Source: Flavobacterium sp. NG2 | GTDB lineage: Bacteria; Bacteroidota; Bacteroidia; Flavobacteriales; Flavobacteriaceae | Length of the DNA stretch: 64,000 bases | Assembly (NCBI RefSeq): GCF_034119845.1 | Contig: NZ_CP139420.1 | Coordinates: 598,001 to 662,000 of the forward strand | Direction of reading: 5' to 3' | Part shown: piece by piece, positions 36,783-44,839 of the stretch | How positions within the stretch are numbered: the first letter of the stretch is position 1 | How the letters are laid out: every line of letters starts with the position of its first letter | The notes under the pieces: model-generated | The model's database searches: none | Seen by the model: the letters and a program-made list of their open reading frames with translations, nothing else | What the model was told of the DNA's origin: nothing | Translations under genes and position numbers: made by a program

Positions 36783-39542
36783 ATGAAACTTAAATTATTC
36801 ATTTTAACATTTTTCATCTGTACACTTTCATTCGCACAAAGCAAAGGCACCATTACTGGAGTACTTACTGATAAAGAGTCAAACAATGAAACTTTACCTT
36901 TTGCAAACGTAGTTCTAAAAGGAACAAAAGCAAATACAACTACAGATATAGACGGTAAATACACTTTATCTGTTTTACCTGGAAACTATATTATTCAATT
37001 TAGCTTTGTAGGGTACGAACCTTTAGAGGTCCCTGTAACAGTAGTTGCAGATAAAACAATAATTATCAATAAAGCACTTTCAGCTGGCGGATATAAACTA
37101 GAAGATGTTATTATTACCACTAAAGTAAATAGAGAAAAAGAAACAGCTCTACTATTAAATCAAAAAAATGCCGTTGAAATCAAACAATCTATTGGAGCAC
37201 AGGAATTATCTCGAAAAGGGGTTAGTGACGTCGCATCAGCAGTAACTAAAGTAAGTGGAGTAACAAAACAAGAAGGCTCAGGAAGTGTTTTTGTTAGAGG
37301 ACTAGGAGATCGCTATAATGTAACAACCTTAAATGGATTGCCATTACCATCTAACAACCCAAAAAATAAAAACATCCTTTTAGATATATTCTCAACAGAT
37401 ATTGTTGAATCCGTAGGAATTAGTAAAACATTTGAATCTCAAAATTATGCTGACTTTGGAGGAGCTAATGTTGATATTATATCTAAAAAAATGAATGGAG
37501 CTTCATTTATACAAGTTGGTGTAGGAGTTGGATCAAATACTAATGTAGCAAAACTAGACAACTTCTACTTACAAGATGGACCTTCCTACCTTGGTTTCAA
37601 CAAAATATCTGCTCCAAACAATCCTTTGTTACCATATAATTTTAGTACTAGCTGGGATAGAAAAGAACGAAAAAACACTTTAAACAATAGCCTTTCTTTA
37701 TCAGCAGGAAAAAAATTTAACGTAGGTGAAAATGGTAGTATTGGTACTTTCATAACTGCCGGATTTGATGCTGATAACAAATATAACGAAGGTATTTACA
37801 GAACAACAATCACGGCTCAAGGTGCTGCCAATACTGATTACTTTAGAAAAACATTTGAATACAACACCAACTCAACTGTGATGGGAACCGCTGATTATAA
37901 AATCAACAATAACAACTCAATCCTTTACACTTCTTTATTTTTAAACTCAACTTCACAAGATTACAGTGAATACGAAGGATTCAACATTGAATTCCCAGGA
38001 TTAGACCAAATTGGTTTTATTAAACGTGGTACTTTTAACAAAACACAGTTAATTGTAAATCAATTATTAGGAAAACACAAATACAACGAAAAATTCAATA
38101 CAAACTGGGCGTTAGGCTATACAATCCTTGACAACACTATTCCTGACCGTATGCAAAACACTTTTGTTCCCTCAAGTGACGGATCTACGGATTATACTTT
38201 CTTCAAAAACTCAAGTATAAACAACCACCGTTATTTTCAAAGCTTGAAAGAAAAAGAATGGTCAGCAAACGTTTCAGGAACGTACAACTTCTCTAAAACA
38301 ACTGATGATTCATTTAAAGGAAAAGCCACATTAGGTTATTCAGGCAAATTGAAAGATGTTAATTTTAATTCTCAACAATACTCCTTTTTTCCAGTGACAA
38401 ATAAAACTCTTTTCACAAAAGAGGGATTCAATAATACTGATTTATACTTGAATGCGAGTAATTTTGACTTTACAAGCGGAGATAGTTCAAGTAAATTAAC
38501 TCAATTTTACAATGGACACTTGAATATTCATGCTCTTTACGGAAATGTACAATATGATTTCACCGAAAAACTTTCTATCATCTTAGGAGGTCGATTTGAA
38601 CAAATTGAACAATATGTATACTACGTAAGTCTAGATGCACCTGACGGAACAGGAAGCACTTATTCACCAGTAAAGTTTCTACCAAGTATCATTGCTAAGT
38701 ATAAGTTAAATGACAAACAAAATTTAAAATTTGCAGCAAGTAATACCTATACTTTACCTCAATTTAAAGAAAAAGTAAAAATCCTGTTTCAAGAAGTAGG
38801 ACAAAGTTATGAAGGTAACGATAAGCTGTATGCCTCTACTAATTACAATGCCGATTTAAGCTGGGAATTATACCCTAGTAATGACGAAATTCTTTCGGTA
38901 ACAGCTTTTGGAAAATTAATACAAAATCCAATTAACGAAATGTTCACTAACTCTTCTTCAGGTAACATTACTTGGGCAAATACAGGAGAGAAAGCCGTAG
39001 TAGCTGGAATTGAATTAGAATTTAGAAAGAATATTTTTGAAAACATTGATGCTAATAATTTAAAACAAAAATTAGCTTTTGGCTTTAACGGTTCTTACAT
39101 GTACCAAAATATGGATCTAAGCAATGACAAAGTATTAAAAGAAAATGGTTTTGGTGCTAACTTCACTTATAAAAACTCAAATCTTTCAGGTGCAGCTGAT
39201 TTCTTAGTGAATACCGACATATCGTACACTAAAGAATTTAAAAACGACAAAGATCTTACTGCAACTTTAACCTATGCATATGTTTCAGACAAACTAGCCG
39301 TAATAGGTACATCCGAAAGAGGAAACCTGATCGATAAATCAATTGGAAGATTAGACTTTATTATAAAATCTAATCTGACTAAAAAACTAAATCTAGGTTT
39401 GTCATATAAAAACATATTAAATCCAGTTTACAAAAGATTTACAGACCAAAGCCAAGCTCCAGTAATAAAAACAGCTGATGTACTAGCTAGCTCTTACAAA
39501 ATAGGTTCAAACTTAAGTTTATCTTTAAAATACAAATTCTAA
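36783..39542 (+). CDS. TonB-dependent outer-membrane receptor
   Basis: 919 aa with a signal peptide ending TLSFAQ. Residues about 23-105 are a carboxypeptidase-regulatory-like domain (GVLTDKESNNETLPFANVVLKG, DIDGKYTLSVLPGNY). The plug follows at about 130-240 (SVFVRGLGDRYNVTTLNGLPLPS), then a 22-strand-type barrel to the C-terminal LSLKYKF. It lacks the SusC signature arrangement and has no SusD neighbour. The promoter carries six Pho-type repeats, so it is probably induced by phosphate starvation and imports a phosphorus-containing compound. The substrate is unknown. Its probable partner is the lipoprotein encoded next, which has the same type of promoter. Confidence 0.9.
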   Translation: MKLKLFILTFFICTLSFAQSKGTITGVLTDKESNNETLPFANVVLKGTKANTTTDIDGKYTLSVLPGNYIIQFSFVGYEPLEVPVTVVADKTIIINKALSAGGYKLEDVIITTKVNREKETALLLNQKNAVEIKQSIGAQELSRKGVSDVASAVTKVSGVTKQEGSGSVFVRGLGDRYNVTTLNGLPLPSNNPKNKNILLDIFSTDIVESVGISKTFESQNYADFGGANVDIISKKMNGASFIQVGVGVGSNTNVAKLDNFYLQDGPSYLGFNKISAPNNPLLPYNFSTSWDRKERKNTLNNSLSLSAGKKFNVGENGSIGTFITAGFDADNKYNEGIYRTTITAQGAANTDYFRKTFEYNTNSTVMGTADYKINNNNSILYTSLFLNSTSQDYSEYEGFNIEFPGLDQIGFIKRGTFNKTQLIVNQLLGKHKYNEKFNTNWALGYTILDNTIPDRMQNTFVPSSDGSTDYTFFKNSSINNHRYFQSLKEKEWSANVSGTYNFSKTTDDSFKGKATLGYSGKLKDVNFNSQQYSFFPVTNKTLFTKEGFNNTDLYLNASNFDFTSGDSSSKLTQFYNGHLNIHALYGNVQYDFTEKLSIILGGRFEQIEQYVYYVSLDAPDGTGSTYSPVKFLPSIIAKYKLNDKQNLKFAASNTYTLPQFKEKVKILFQEVGQSYEGNDKLYASTNYNADLSWELYPSNDEILSVTAFGKLIQNPINEMFTNSSSGNITWANTGEKAVVAGIELEFRKNIFENIDANNLKQKLAFGFNGSYMYQNMDLSNDKVLKENGFGANFTYKNSNLSGAADFLVNTDISYTKEFKNDKDLTATLTYAYVSDKLAVIGTSERGNLIDKSIGRLDFIIKSNLTKKLNLGLSYKNILNPVYKRFTDQSQAPVIKTADVLASSYKIGSNLSLSLKYKF

Positions 39543-39565
39543 TAACGTCATAAAATAACAAGTAC

Positions 39566-39602
39566 AAAAATGGGGAGTTGATAATCAACTCCCCATTTTT
39601 TT
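39566..39602 (+). terminator. Terminator of TonB receptor gene
   Basis: A perfect 11-bp stem, TGGGGAGTTGA / TCAACTCCCCA, with a 3-nt loop and a T-run, 25 bp after the stop codon. Confidence 0.92.
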
Positions 39603-39661
39603 ATGCCTTAAAAACAGGTGTAAATTTAACGTTAATGAAAAATTTTAAAAAACTGAAATCC

Positions 39662-39717
39662 TTAACAGCAAAGTAATAATCGCTTAACCTCATAAAAACT
39701 ATAACTATGTTTCTTTG
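39662..39717 (+). promoter_or_regulatory. Putative Pho box and promoter of beta-helix lipoprotein
   Basis: TTAACA (39662), GTAATA (39673) and TTAACC (39684) lie exactly 11 bp apart. After 20 bp comes TTTCTTTG (39710-39717), a -7-like element with one mismatch. The spacing equals that at pstC and both porins. Confidence 0.6.
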
Positions 39718-39752
39718 TGGTGTTAAAAAACATAAACAAAATTAAAGAAAAA

Positions 39753-40874
39753 ATGAAAAAATCAATTTTAGCAATTTTAACGGTAGCAACCATTGCATTT
39801 ACAAGCTGTACTAGTGATAATAATACAGAAACAACTTCTTCAACTGCTTTTGATTTAAAAGTGAATGATTTAAAAGGTGAGATTACAAACAAAGAAACTG
39901 TAACTTTAGACGGTACAAAAACCTACACATTAACAGGTGGATTAATCGTTAGATCTGGAGCTTCATTAGTAATTCCTGCTGGAACAATAATTAAATCTGA
40001 CCCAACAGCTGACACTGAAAAAGCTAAAACTTTATTTATTGCTGTAGAAAGAGGTGCAAAAATCTTCATCAACGGTACAGCTGCTAAACCTGTAGTAATG
40101 ACATCAGGAAAAGATGTACCTACTGAAGGAAACTGGGGTGGTTTAATTATCTGTGGAGATGCAAAAGTAAACACTGGTGACAATGGAACATCTGAAGTAG
40201 GTGGATTATTGTACGGAGGAAACAATAACGATGATTCATCTGGGAAAATCAACTATTTGAAGATTTCTTACACTGGATCTAAATTTAGTGACAGTAAAGA
40301 ATACAACGGTGTTTCTTTCTTTGGAGTAGGTAGAGGAACTGAAGTATCTAACATCTATACTTTTGAAAGTGGTGATGATGCAGTAGAGTTCTTTGGTGGT
40401 GCAGTAAATGCTTCTAATTTAGTACTTGTAAATTCTTATGATGATTCATTGGATTTCGCTGATGGATACATCGGAACAATTACAAATGTTTACATCAATG
40501 GTGTATCTTATGGAGGAGTTGAAGGATCTAACAATGGTCAAAACGATATCGCTTTACCAATGACTGATGCTAAAATCTCTAACATCTCAATTGTAAAAGG
40601 ATCAGCTGCTAAATTTACAGCTTCTGAAAAAGCAATCAACTTTAAAGAAGGTGGTGGAAAACAAACTTACACAAACTTATTTGTTGACGGGATTCCAGTA
40701 TTTGCTAAATTAGACACAAATTCAGGAGCTACAGCTAGAATTGCTGCAGGAGATTTCAAAGTAAACGGAGTAAACTTTGTTACTGCAAACAATACTACTG
40801 CTGCTTATGTAACTAATCAAACTGGAGCTGGAAACGGTGCTACTCTACCTACTTGGGCAGACTGGACAAAATAA
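39753..40874 (+). CDS. Predicted beta-helix surface lipoprotein, Pho-associated
   Basis: 373 aa from ATG 39753, chosen over an upstream in-frame ATG at 39717 because it starts a good lipoprotein signal (IAFTSCTSD) and the upstream one overlaps the -7-like element. The mature protein begins with an acidic, Ser/Thr-rich tether. It then has repeated short strands with Gly/Asn turns (GGLIVRSGASLVIPAGTII, VERGAKIFINGTAAKPVVM, GNWGGLIICGDAKVN, ESGDDAVEFFGGAVNASNLV), the look of a right-handed parallel beta-helix. I do not recognise a named enzyme family and see no catalytic motif. It lies 210 bp after the TonB receptor, has its own Pho-type promoter, and probably works with that receptor (inference). 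Confidence 0.8.
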   Translation: MKKSILAILTVATIAFTSCTSDNNTETTSSTAFDLKVNDLKGEITNKETVTLDGTKTYTLTGGLIVRSGASLVIPAGTIIKSDPTADTEKAKTLFIAVERGAKIFINGTAAKPVVMTSGKDVPTEGNWGGLIICGDAKVNTGDNGTSEVGGLLYGGNNNDDSSGKINYLKISYTGSKFSDSKEYNGVSFFGVGRGTEVSNIYTFESGDDAVEFFGGAVNASNLVLVNSYDDSLDFADGYIGTITNVYINGVSYGGVEGSNNGQNDIALPMTDAKISNISIVKGSAAKFTASEKAINFKEGGGKQTYTNLFVDGIPVFAKLDTNSGATARIAAGDFKVNGVNFVTANNTTAAYVTNQTGAGNGATLPTWADWTK

Positions 40875-40895
40875 TTCCTAATAAAAACAGATTAC

Positions 40896-40926
40896 AAAAA
40901 CCTCTCGAAATCGAGAGGTTTTTTTG
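40896..40926 (+). terminator. Terminator of beta-helix lipoprotein gene
   Basis: Stem AACCTCTCGA / TCGAGAGGTT with a 2-nt loop and seven T's, 20 bp after the stop. Confidence 0.92.
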
Positions 40927-40972
40927 TTTATAACAATTTTTTTTCTACATTTACCTAGTACAAATAGATGCG

Positions 40973-41311
40973 ATGGCAAAAAACTACTTTTATATTATTC
41001 TCTTAATGGCGTTTCTTGGTTCCTTTAGCGTAAAAGCTCAGGATTCAAAACAATTGCCAAAAACTCAAGAAAGCTCCACTATTGAGGGCTTAAACTTGTA
41101 CCCAAACCCTGTGAATAGTGGCAAAGTATCTATTTCAACTAAAAATGACTCTAATAAAGAAATCATCATTTTTGATTTACTTGGAAAAAAAATACTACAA
41201 ACTCAACTTAGCGGAAGAGAGCTAAATGTTTCAAGTTTATCACCTGGAGTTTATATTATCAAAATAATTGAAGATAGTGCTTCAGCCACAAGAAAATTAA
41301 TAGTACGATAA
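40973..41311 (+). CDS. Small secreted protein that is little more than a T9SS type A sorting domain
   Basis: 112 aa. A signal peptide (ending SVKAQ) is followed by about 17 polar residues and then a complete type A sorting domain of about 70 residues: LNLYPNPVNSGKVSIS, IIIFDLLGKKIL, SSLSPGVYIIKI and a basic end RKLIVR. In ordinary cargo this domain is fused to an enzyme or adhesin; here there is no cargo to speak of. It lies 98 bp after the lipoprotein gene but beyond its terminator, and has its own terminator. It may be a remnant of a larger gene, or a decoy or filler for the T9SS machinery. Its coding character and complete signals favour a real gene. Confidence 0.8.
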   Translation: MAKNYFYIILLMAFLGSFSVKAQDSKQLPKTQESSTIEGLNLYPNPVNSGKVSISTKNDSNKEIIIFDLLGKKILQTQLSGRELNVSSLSPGVYIIKIIEDSASATRKLIVR

Positions 41312-41330
41312 TAATTACTAAAAATATATT

Positions 41331-41366
41331 AAAAAATGCTCCAACTTATTCTTGGAGCTTTTTTAT
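41331..41366 (+). terminator. Terminator of small sorting-domain gene
   Basis: Stem GCTCCAA / TTGGAGC with a 7-nt loop followed by TTTTTTA. Confidence 0.88.
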
Positions 41367-41376
41367 TTCAATTTAG

Positions 41377-41384
41377 TATTTTTG
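41377..41384 (+). promoter_or_regulatory. -7 promoter element of LuxE-like gene
   Basis: TATTTTTG fits TAnnTTTG exactly and lies only 10 bp before the TTG start codon. Transcription should begin about 5-7 bp past the element, so the leader would be only a few nucleotides. There is a TTG at 41352-41354, about 22 bp upstream, but it is part of the preceding terminator hairpin. Confidence 0.55.
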
Positions 41385-41394
41385 CATAAAAAAC

Positions 41395-42375
41395 TTGATT
41401 ACAACTACTGATATATTTACGATTTCTTCTCAAAAGCAATTTGAAAAAATCGCTTTAAAAACCTTTCGTTATCAATACGAAAACAATCAAGTATATCAAG
41501 AATTTTGTAAACATTTAAAAACCGATGTTCAAAAAGTAAAATCACTACAACAAATTCCGTTTTTACCTATTCAGTTTTTCAAAAGTCACGAAGTTGTAAG
41601 TAATACTAATCCTATTGAAACTACTTTCACTAGTAGCGGAACTACTGGAATGATTACCAGTAAGCATCTTGTTACCGATGTATCCATTTACGAAGAGAGT
41701 TACCAAAAAGCATTTTCTGAATTTTATGGCAATATCGAAGACTATGTCATACTAGCATTACTTCCTTCTTACTTAGAACGCGAAGGCTCGTCATTAATAC
41801 ACATGGTTGATGATTTGATTCAGCGCAGCAATCGTCCTGAAAGTGGGTTTTACCTACACAATCATGACGAATTGATCAAAAACCTAATTACACTTGACGA
41901 ATCGGGACAAAATGTAATTCTGATTGGAGTAACGTACGCCCTACTCGATTTAATTGAGAAACACCAATTCAAACTTCAAAACACCATCATCATGGAAACT
42001 GGAGGTATGAAAGGCAAACGCAAAGAAATGATTCGAGAAGAATTACACCAACAACTTTGCGAAGGTTTTGGAGTAAATGCCATCCATTCTGAGTACGGTA
42101 TGACAGAACTACTTTCACAAGCTTATTCTCTTGGAAACGGCATATTTGAATGTCCCGCTTGGATGCAAATCCTTGTTCGCGATACTGAGGATGCCCTTTC
42201 CTATATTAAAACTGGCAAAACTGGCGGAATCAATGTTATTGACTTAGCCAACATCAATTCCTGCGCCTTTATCGCCACCCAAGATTTAGGCAAAAAATAC
42301 CCTAATAACTCGTTCGAGGTATTGGGCCGTTTTGACAATAGCGATATAAGAGGTTGTAATTTGATGGTGATTTAA
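41395..42375 (+). CDS. LuxE/PaaK-family acyl-protein synthetase-like acyltransferase
   Basis: 326 aa. The LuxE-type features are FTSSGTTGM (about 76, the AMP-forming P-loop-like motif), FYLHNHDEL, IIMETGGMKGKRKEM (about 198) and HSEYGMTELLSQAY (about 226). Such proteins activate an acyl group as the adenylate and pass it to a thiol; in flavobacteria the acceptor is unknown. The frame starts with TTG at 41395; there is an in-frame stop at 41374 and no ATG before about residue 83. The start codon lies right after the promoter, so the mRNA is probably near-leaderless. The gene stands alone between two terminated units. Confidence 0.85.
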   Translation: MITTTDIFTISSQKQFEKIALKTFRYQYENNQVYQEFCKHLKTDVQKVKSLQQIPFLPIQFFKSHEVVSNTNPIETTFTSSGTTGMITSKHLVTDVSIYEESYQKAFSEFYGNIEDYVILALLPSYLEREGSSLIHMVDDLIQRSNRPESGFYLHNHDELIKNLITLDESGQNVILIGVTYALLDLIEKHQFKLQNTIIMETGGMKGKRKEMIREELHQQLCEGFGVNAIHSEYGMTELLSQAYSLGNGIFECPAWMQILVRDTEDALSYIKTGKTGGINVIDLANINSCAFIATQDLGKKYPNNSFEVLGRFDNSDIRGCNLMVI

Positions 42376-42454
42376 ATACTCGGAAAATAATATTTTTAAA
42401 ATACAAGAATCTATCTAAGACAAATAAAATTAGAGTAATTAATTTTCTCAATAA

Positions 42455-42490
42455 TCAAATTTGTGAAAATTCGTGAAATCCGTGTTTAAC
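42455..42490. repeat. Dispersed flavobacterial intergenic repeat (GTGAAATCCGTG type)
   Basis: The stretch GTGAAAATTCGTGAAATCC followed by GTG repeats the word GTGAAA(AT)TC. I recognise this wording as common in Flavobacterium intergenic regions. Its function is unknown. Confidence 0.4.
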
Positions 42491-42522
42491 TTTTTTTTAA
42501 TTATTATTTGCACTACCCTTTT

Positions 42523-42552
42523 TTGAAGCTCCATTTTTTTAGATTATATTTG
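42523..42552 (+). promoter_or_regulatory. Promoter of Bax-inhibitor-1 family gene
   Basis: TTG (42523-42525), 19 bp, then TATATTTG (42545-42552): an exact match to the Bacteroidota promoter at ideal spacing, 22 bp before the ATG. Confidence 0.75.
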
Positions 42553-42574
42553 AGGTCATTAAATAATTTATACA

Positions 42575-43342
42575 ATGAATTTTAAATCAAGAAACCCGTT
42601 TTTAAACAATAAATCTTTTTCGGCCACCACAAGAGCTGAACAAGTACACAATGCTACAGTTATTGATTACGACCAACAAATGAGCATTTCTGGGACTATC
42701 AATAAAACTGCATTATTATTTTTATTATTAACTGCTTCAGCTATGGTGATCTGGTGGATGGCATTCAACGGAATGAACCCTCTTTTACCAGCAATTGGCG
42801 GCGCTATTATTGGACTGGTTCTAGTAGTTATTGCAGCGTTCAAACCTCAATACTCTGGTTATTTAGCTCCTGGATACGCCTTATTTGAAGGTTTATTTAT
42901 CGGTGGAATATCCGCTATTTTTGAAGCGCAATATCCAGGCATTGTCATTCAAGCCGTTGGAGCTACATTTGCCACTTTCTTAGTTTGTTTAGGCTTATAC
43001 AAATACAAAATTGTAAAAGTAACTGAGCAATTCAAGTCGGTTGTTTTAGCGGCAACTTTTGCTATTGCCACTTACTACCTTATCTCTTGGTTGGTTTCTA
43101 TGTTTACCAGCTTTCAACCGGTACATTACGGCAATTCCATGATGAGCATCGGAATCAGCGTTTTTGTAATTATCATCGCCGCATTGAACATCTTCTTAGA
43201 TTTTGACAGAATCGAAAAAGGAGTTCAAGAAAAAATGCCTAAATACATGGAATGGTTTGGCGCAATGGGCTTAATGATTACACTAGTTTGGTTATATATT
43301 GAGTTCTTGAGATTGCTTTCGAAACTATCGAGTAAAGACTAA
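42575..43342 (+). CDS. Bax inhibitor-1/YccA family membrane protein
   Basis: 255 aa. An N-terminal soluble stretch of about 45 residues (MNFKSRNPFLNNKSF is typical of this branch) is followed by seven predicted membrane helices. Family features include FLLLTASAMVIWW, PGYALFEGLFIGGISAIFE, ALNIFLDFDRIEKGVQ and MEWFGAMGLMITLVWLYIEFLRLL. It is an integral inner-membrane protein; bacterial members of this family have been linked to calcium leak and stress tolerance, but the role here is not known. It stands alone, with its own strong promoter and terminator. Confidence 0.93.
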   Translation: MNFKSRNPFLNNKSFSATTRAEQVHNATVIDYDQQMSISGTINKTALLFLLLTASAMVIWWMAFNGMNPLLPAIGGAIIGLVLVVIAAFKPQYSGYLAPGYALFEGLFIGGISAIFEAQYPGIVIQAVGATFATFLVCLGLYKYKIVKVTEQFKSVVLAATFAIATYYLISWLVSMFTSFQPVHYGNSMMSIGISVFVIIIAALNIFLDFDRIEKGVQEKMPKYMEWFGAMGLMITLVWLYIEFLRLLSKLSSKD

Positions 43343-43346
43343 ATAT

Positions 43347-43381
43347 CCTCTCCCCGGCCCTCTCCTAAGGAGAGGGAGACA
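43347..43381. repeat. GC-rich palindromic repeat element
   Basis: CCCTCTCC (43358-43365), TAA, GGAGAGGG (43369-43376) is a perfect palindrome preceded by CTCTCCCCGG. It is strikingly GC-rich for this DNA and belongs to a type I recognise as dispersed between flavobacterial genes. It could also act as a hairpin, but no T-run follows. Confidence 0.55.
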
Positions 43382-43461
43382 ATGCGAACATTACTTGCGT
43401 AAATTGCTTTGTGTCTTTTTATAGAAACAAACATCTATTTGATAAATTTATACAATATTCA

Positions 43462-43495
43462 GAACTCCTTCCTTGCTGGAAGGGGTTCTTTTATT
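43462..43495 (+). terminator. Terminator after Bax-inhibitor-1 family gene
   Basis: Stem GAACTCCTTCC / GGAAGGGGTTC (one mismatch) with a 5-nt loop, followed by TTTTATT. Confidence 0.75.
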
Positions 43496-43509
43496 AAGTA
43501 CATCACTAA

Positions 43510-43589
43510 ATTTTGGAACACAGATTTTAGAAATAAAAAAAAACTTTGCGCCATAGCGCCATAGCGGTAAAAAAACTTTGCGGTAAAAA
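43510..43589. repeat. Dispersed intergenic repeat cluster (ACACAGATTT and GCGCCATAGCG types)
   Basis: Contains GGAACACAGATTTTAG, then CTTTGCGCCATAGCGCCATA and CTTTGCGGTA, with internal direct repeats GCGCCATA x2 and AACTTTGCG x2. The wording is that of common Flavobacterium intergenic repeats. It abuts the dinB stop codon. Confidence 0.5.
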
Positions 43590-44675
43590 CTAGAAATTGA
43601 ATTTCAATTGCACTGCCACTACTGCTTTTTTGACTTCGGTATTTAGATTGCTCATTGAGATACCTAATAAACGAACAGAGTCTTTCATTCGCTCTTGGTA
43701 CAACAATTCCTTTACAGCCTCCAAAATCAACCCTTTATCAGCTATAAAATAAGGCAAGGTTTTACTCCTTGTTTGTTGGGTGAAATCACTGTATTTAATT
43801 TTGAGTGTAACGGTTTTGCCCGAAACCTGGTTCTTTTTTAATCGTTTTTCTAACGAAACAGCGATTTTATCCAGTTGTTCCAACATAAATACTTCCGAAG
43901 AAAGATTGGTCTCAAAAGTATGCTCAGCAGCGACTGATTTTGATATTCTATTGGACTTGACTTCGCTGTTGTGAATCCCTCTCACCACATAGTAATAATA
44001 AGTACCTGATTTGCCAAAATGACTTTCCAGAAATTCTAAGGATTTCGACTTTAAGTCGGCTCCTGTGAAAATACCGAGTTGGTACATTTTTTCGGTTGTT
44101 ACCTTTCCTACTCCGTAGAATTTTCGAATAGGAAGCACTTCTAAAAAAGTTTCTACCTCATCAGGATTAACGGTTTTTTGGCCATTGGGTTTGTTATAAT
44201 CACTGGCTATTTTGGCAACAAATTTATTCACTGAAATTCCTGCCGAAGCAGTTAGTCCTACTTCATTAAATATTCGGGTTCTGATTTCCTCAGCCAACAT
44301 ACTTGCACTAGGATTTCCTTTTTTATTTTGCGTCACATCAAGATACGCTTCGTCAAGTGACAAAGGCTCAATCATATCTGTGTATTCCTTAAATATGGCA
44401 TGGATTTTCTTCGAAATTTCTTTGTATCGCTCAAAACGAGGACGCACAAAAATCAATTCGGGACAGTACTTTTTAGCTAAAACGCCACTAATAGCAGAAC
44501 GAACTCCAAATTTCCTTGCTTCATAACTGGCAGCAGATACTACTCCACGATTTTCAGCACCTCCAACAGCAATGGCTTTGCCTCTTAAATCAGGATTATC
44601 CAATTGCTCTACAGATGCAAAAAAAGCATCCATATCAATGTGAATAATTTTCCGATTTGCTATTGGTTGATCCAT
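43590..44675 (-). CDS. dinB: DNA polymerase IV (Y-family)
   Basis: 361 aa, normal length. The palm motifs with catalytic acidic residues are IHIDMDAFFASVEQ (near the N-terminus) and SLDEAYLDVT (about 104-113). GVVSAASYEARKFGVRSA is the Y-family finger motif. There is an HhH region (FYGVGKVTTEKM, about 180) and a little-finger domain at the C-terminus. It performs translesion synthesis. No LexA-type operator is apparent upstream, and no beta-clamp motif of the usual QxxLF form is obvious at the end. It is a single gene. Confidence 0.95.
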   Translation of the reverse strand: MDQPIANRKIIHIDMDAFFASVEQLDNPDLRGKAIAVGGAENRGVVSAASYEARKFGVRSAISGVLAKKYCPELIFVRPRFERYKEISKKIHAIFKEYTDMIEPLSLDEAYLDVTQNKKGNPSASMLAEEIRTRIFNEVGLTASAGISVNKFVAKIASDYNKPNGQKTVNPDEVETFLEVLPIRKFYGVGKVTTEKMYQLGIFTGADLKSKSLEFLESHFGKSGTYYYYVVRGIHNSEVKSNRISKSVAAEHTFETNLSSEVFMLEQLDKIAVSLEKRLKKNQVSGKTVTLKIKYSDFTQQTRSKTLPYFIADKGLILEAVKELLYQERMKDSVRLLGISMSNLNTEVKKAVVAVQLKFNF

Positions 44676-44757
44676 GTTACAAATTTAATTAGGAATAGGG
44701 TGTGAAGAAGGAAATTAACTTAAAATTATTGCCAAAATAATTAATTAGATCCCCTAG

Positions 44758-44806
44758 AATGAAACACAGATGACACGGATTAAACAGATTCGAACAGATT
44801 TTTTAC
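44758..44806. repeat. Dispersed intergenic repeat (ACACAGAT / ACGGATTAAACAGATT type)
   Basis: GAAACACAGATGACACGGAT then TAAACAGATTCGAACAGATT shows the repeated word ACAGATT. It is the same family as the ACACAGATTT text at 43518 and typical of Flavobacterium intergenic DNA. Confidence 0.5.
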
Positions 44807-44839
44807 TCACTAAAAGCAAAAAAACTGAAAAATTTAAAA

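Noticed and set aside
39717..39752. Earlier in-frame ATG for the beta-helix lipoprotein
   Set aside because: It would put 12 charged residues before a perfect lipoprotein signal and overlaps the -7-like element; ATG 39753 is the better start.
40875..40972. A frameshift splitting one beta-helix protein with a T9SS sorting domain into two genes
   Set aside because: The first frame ends in a natural stop followed by a strong terminator, and the second has its own signal peptide, so they are separate genes now.
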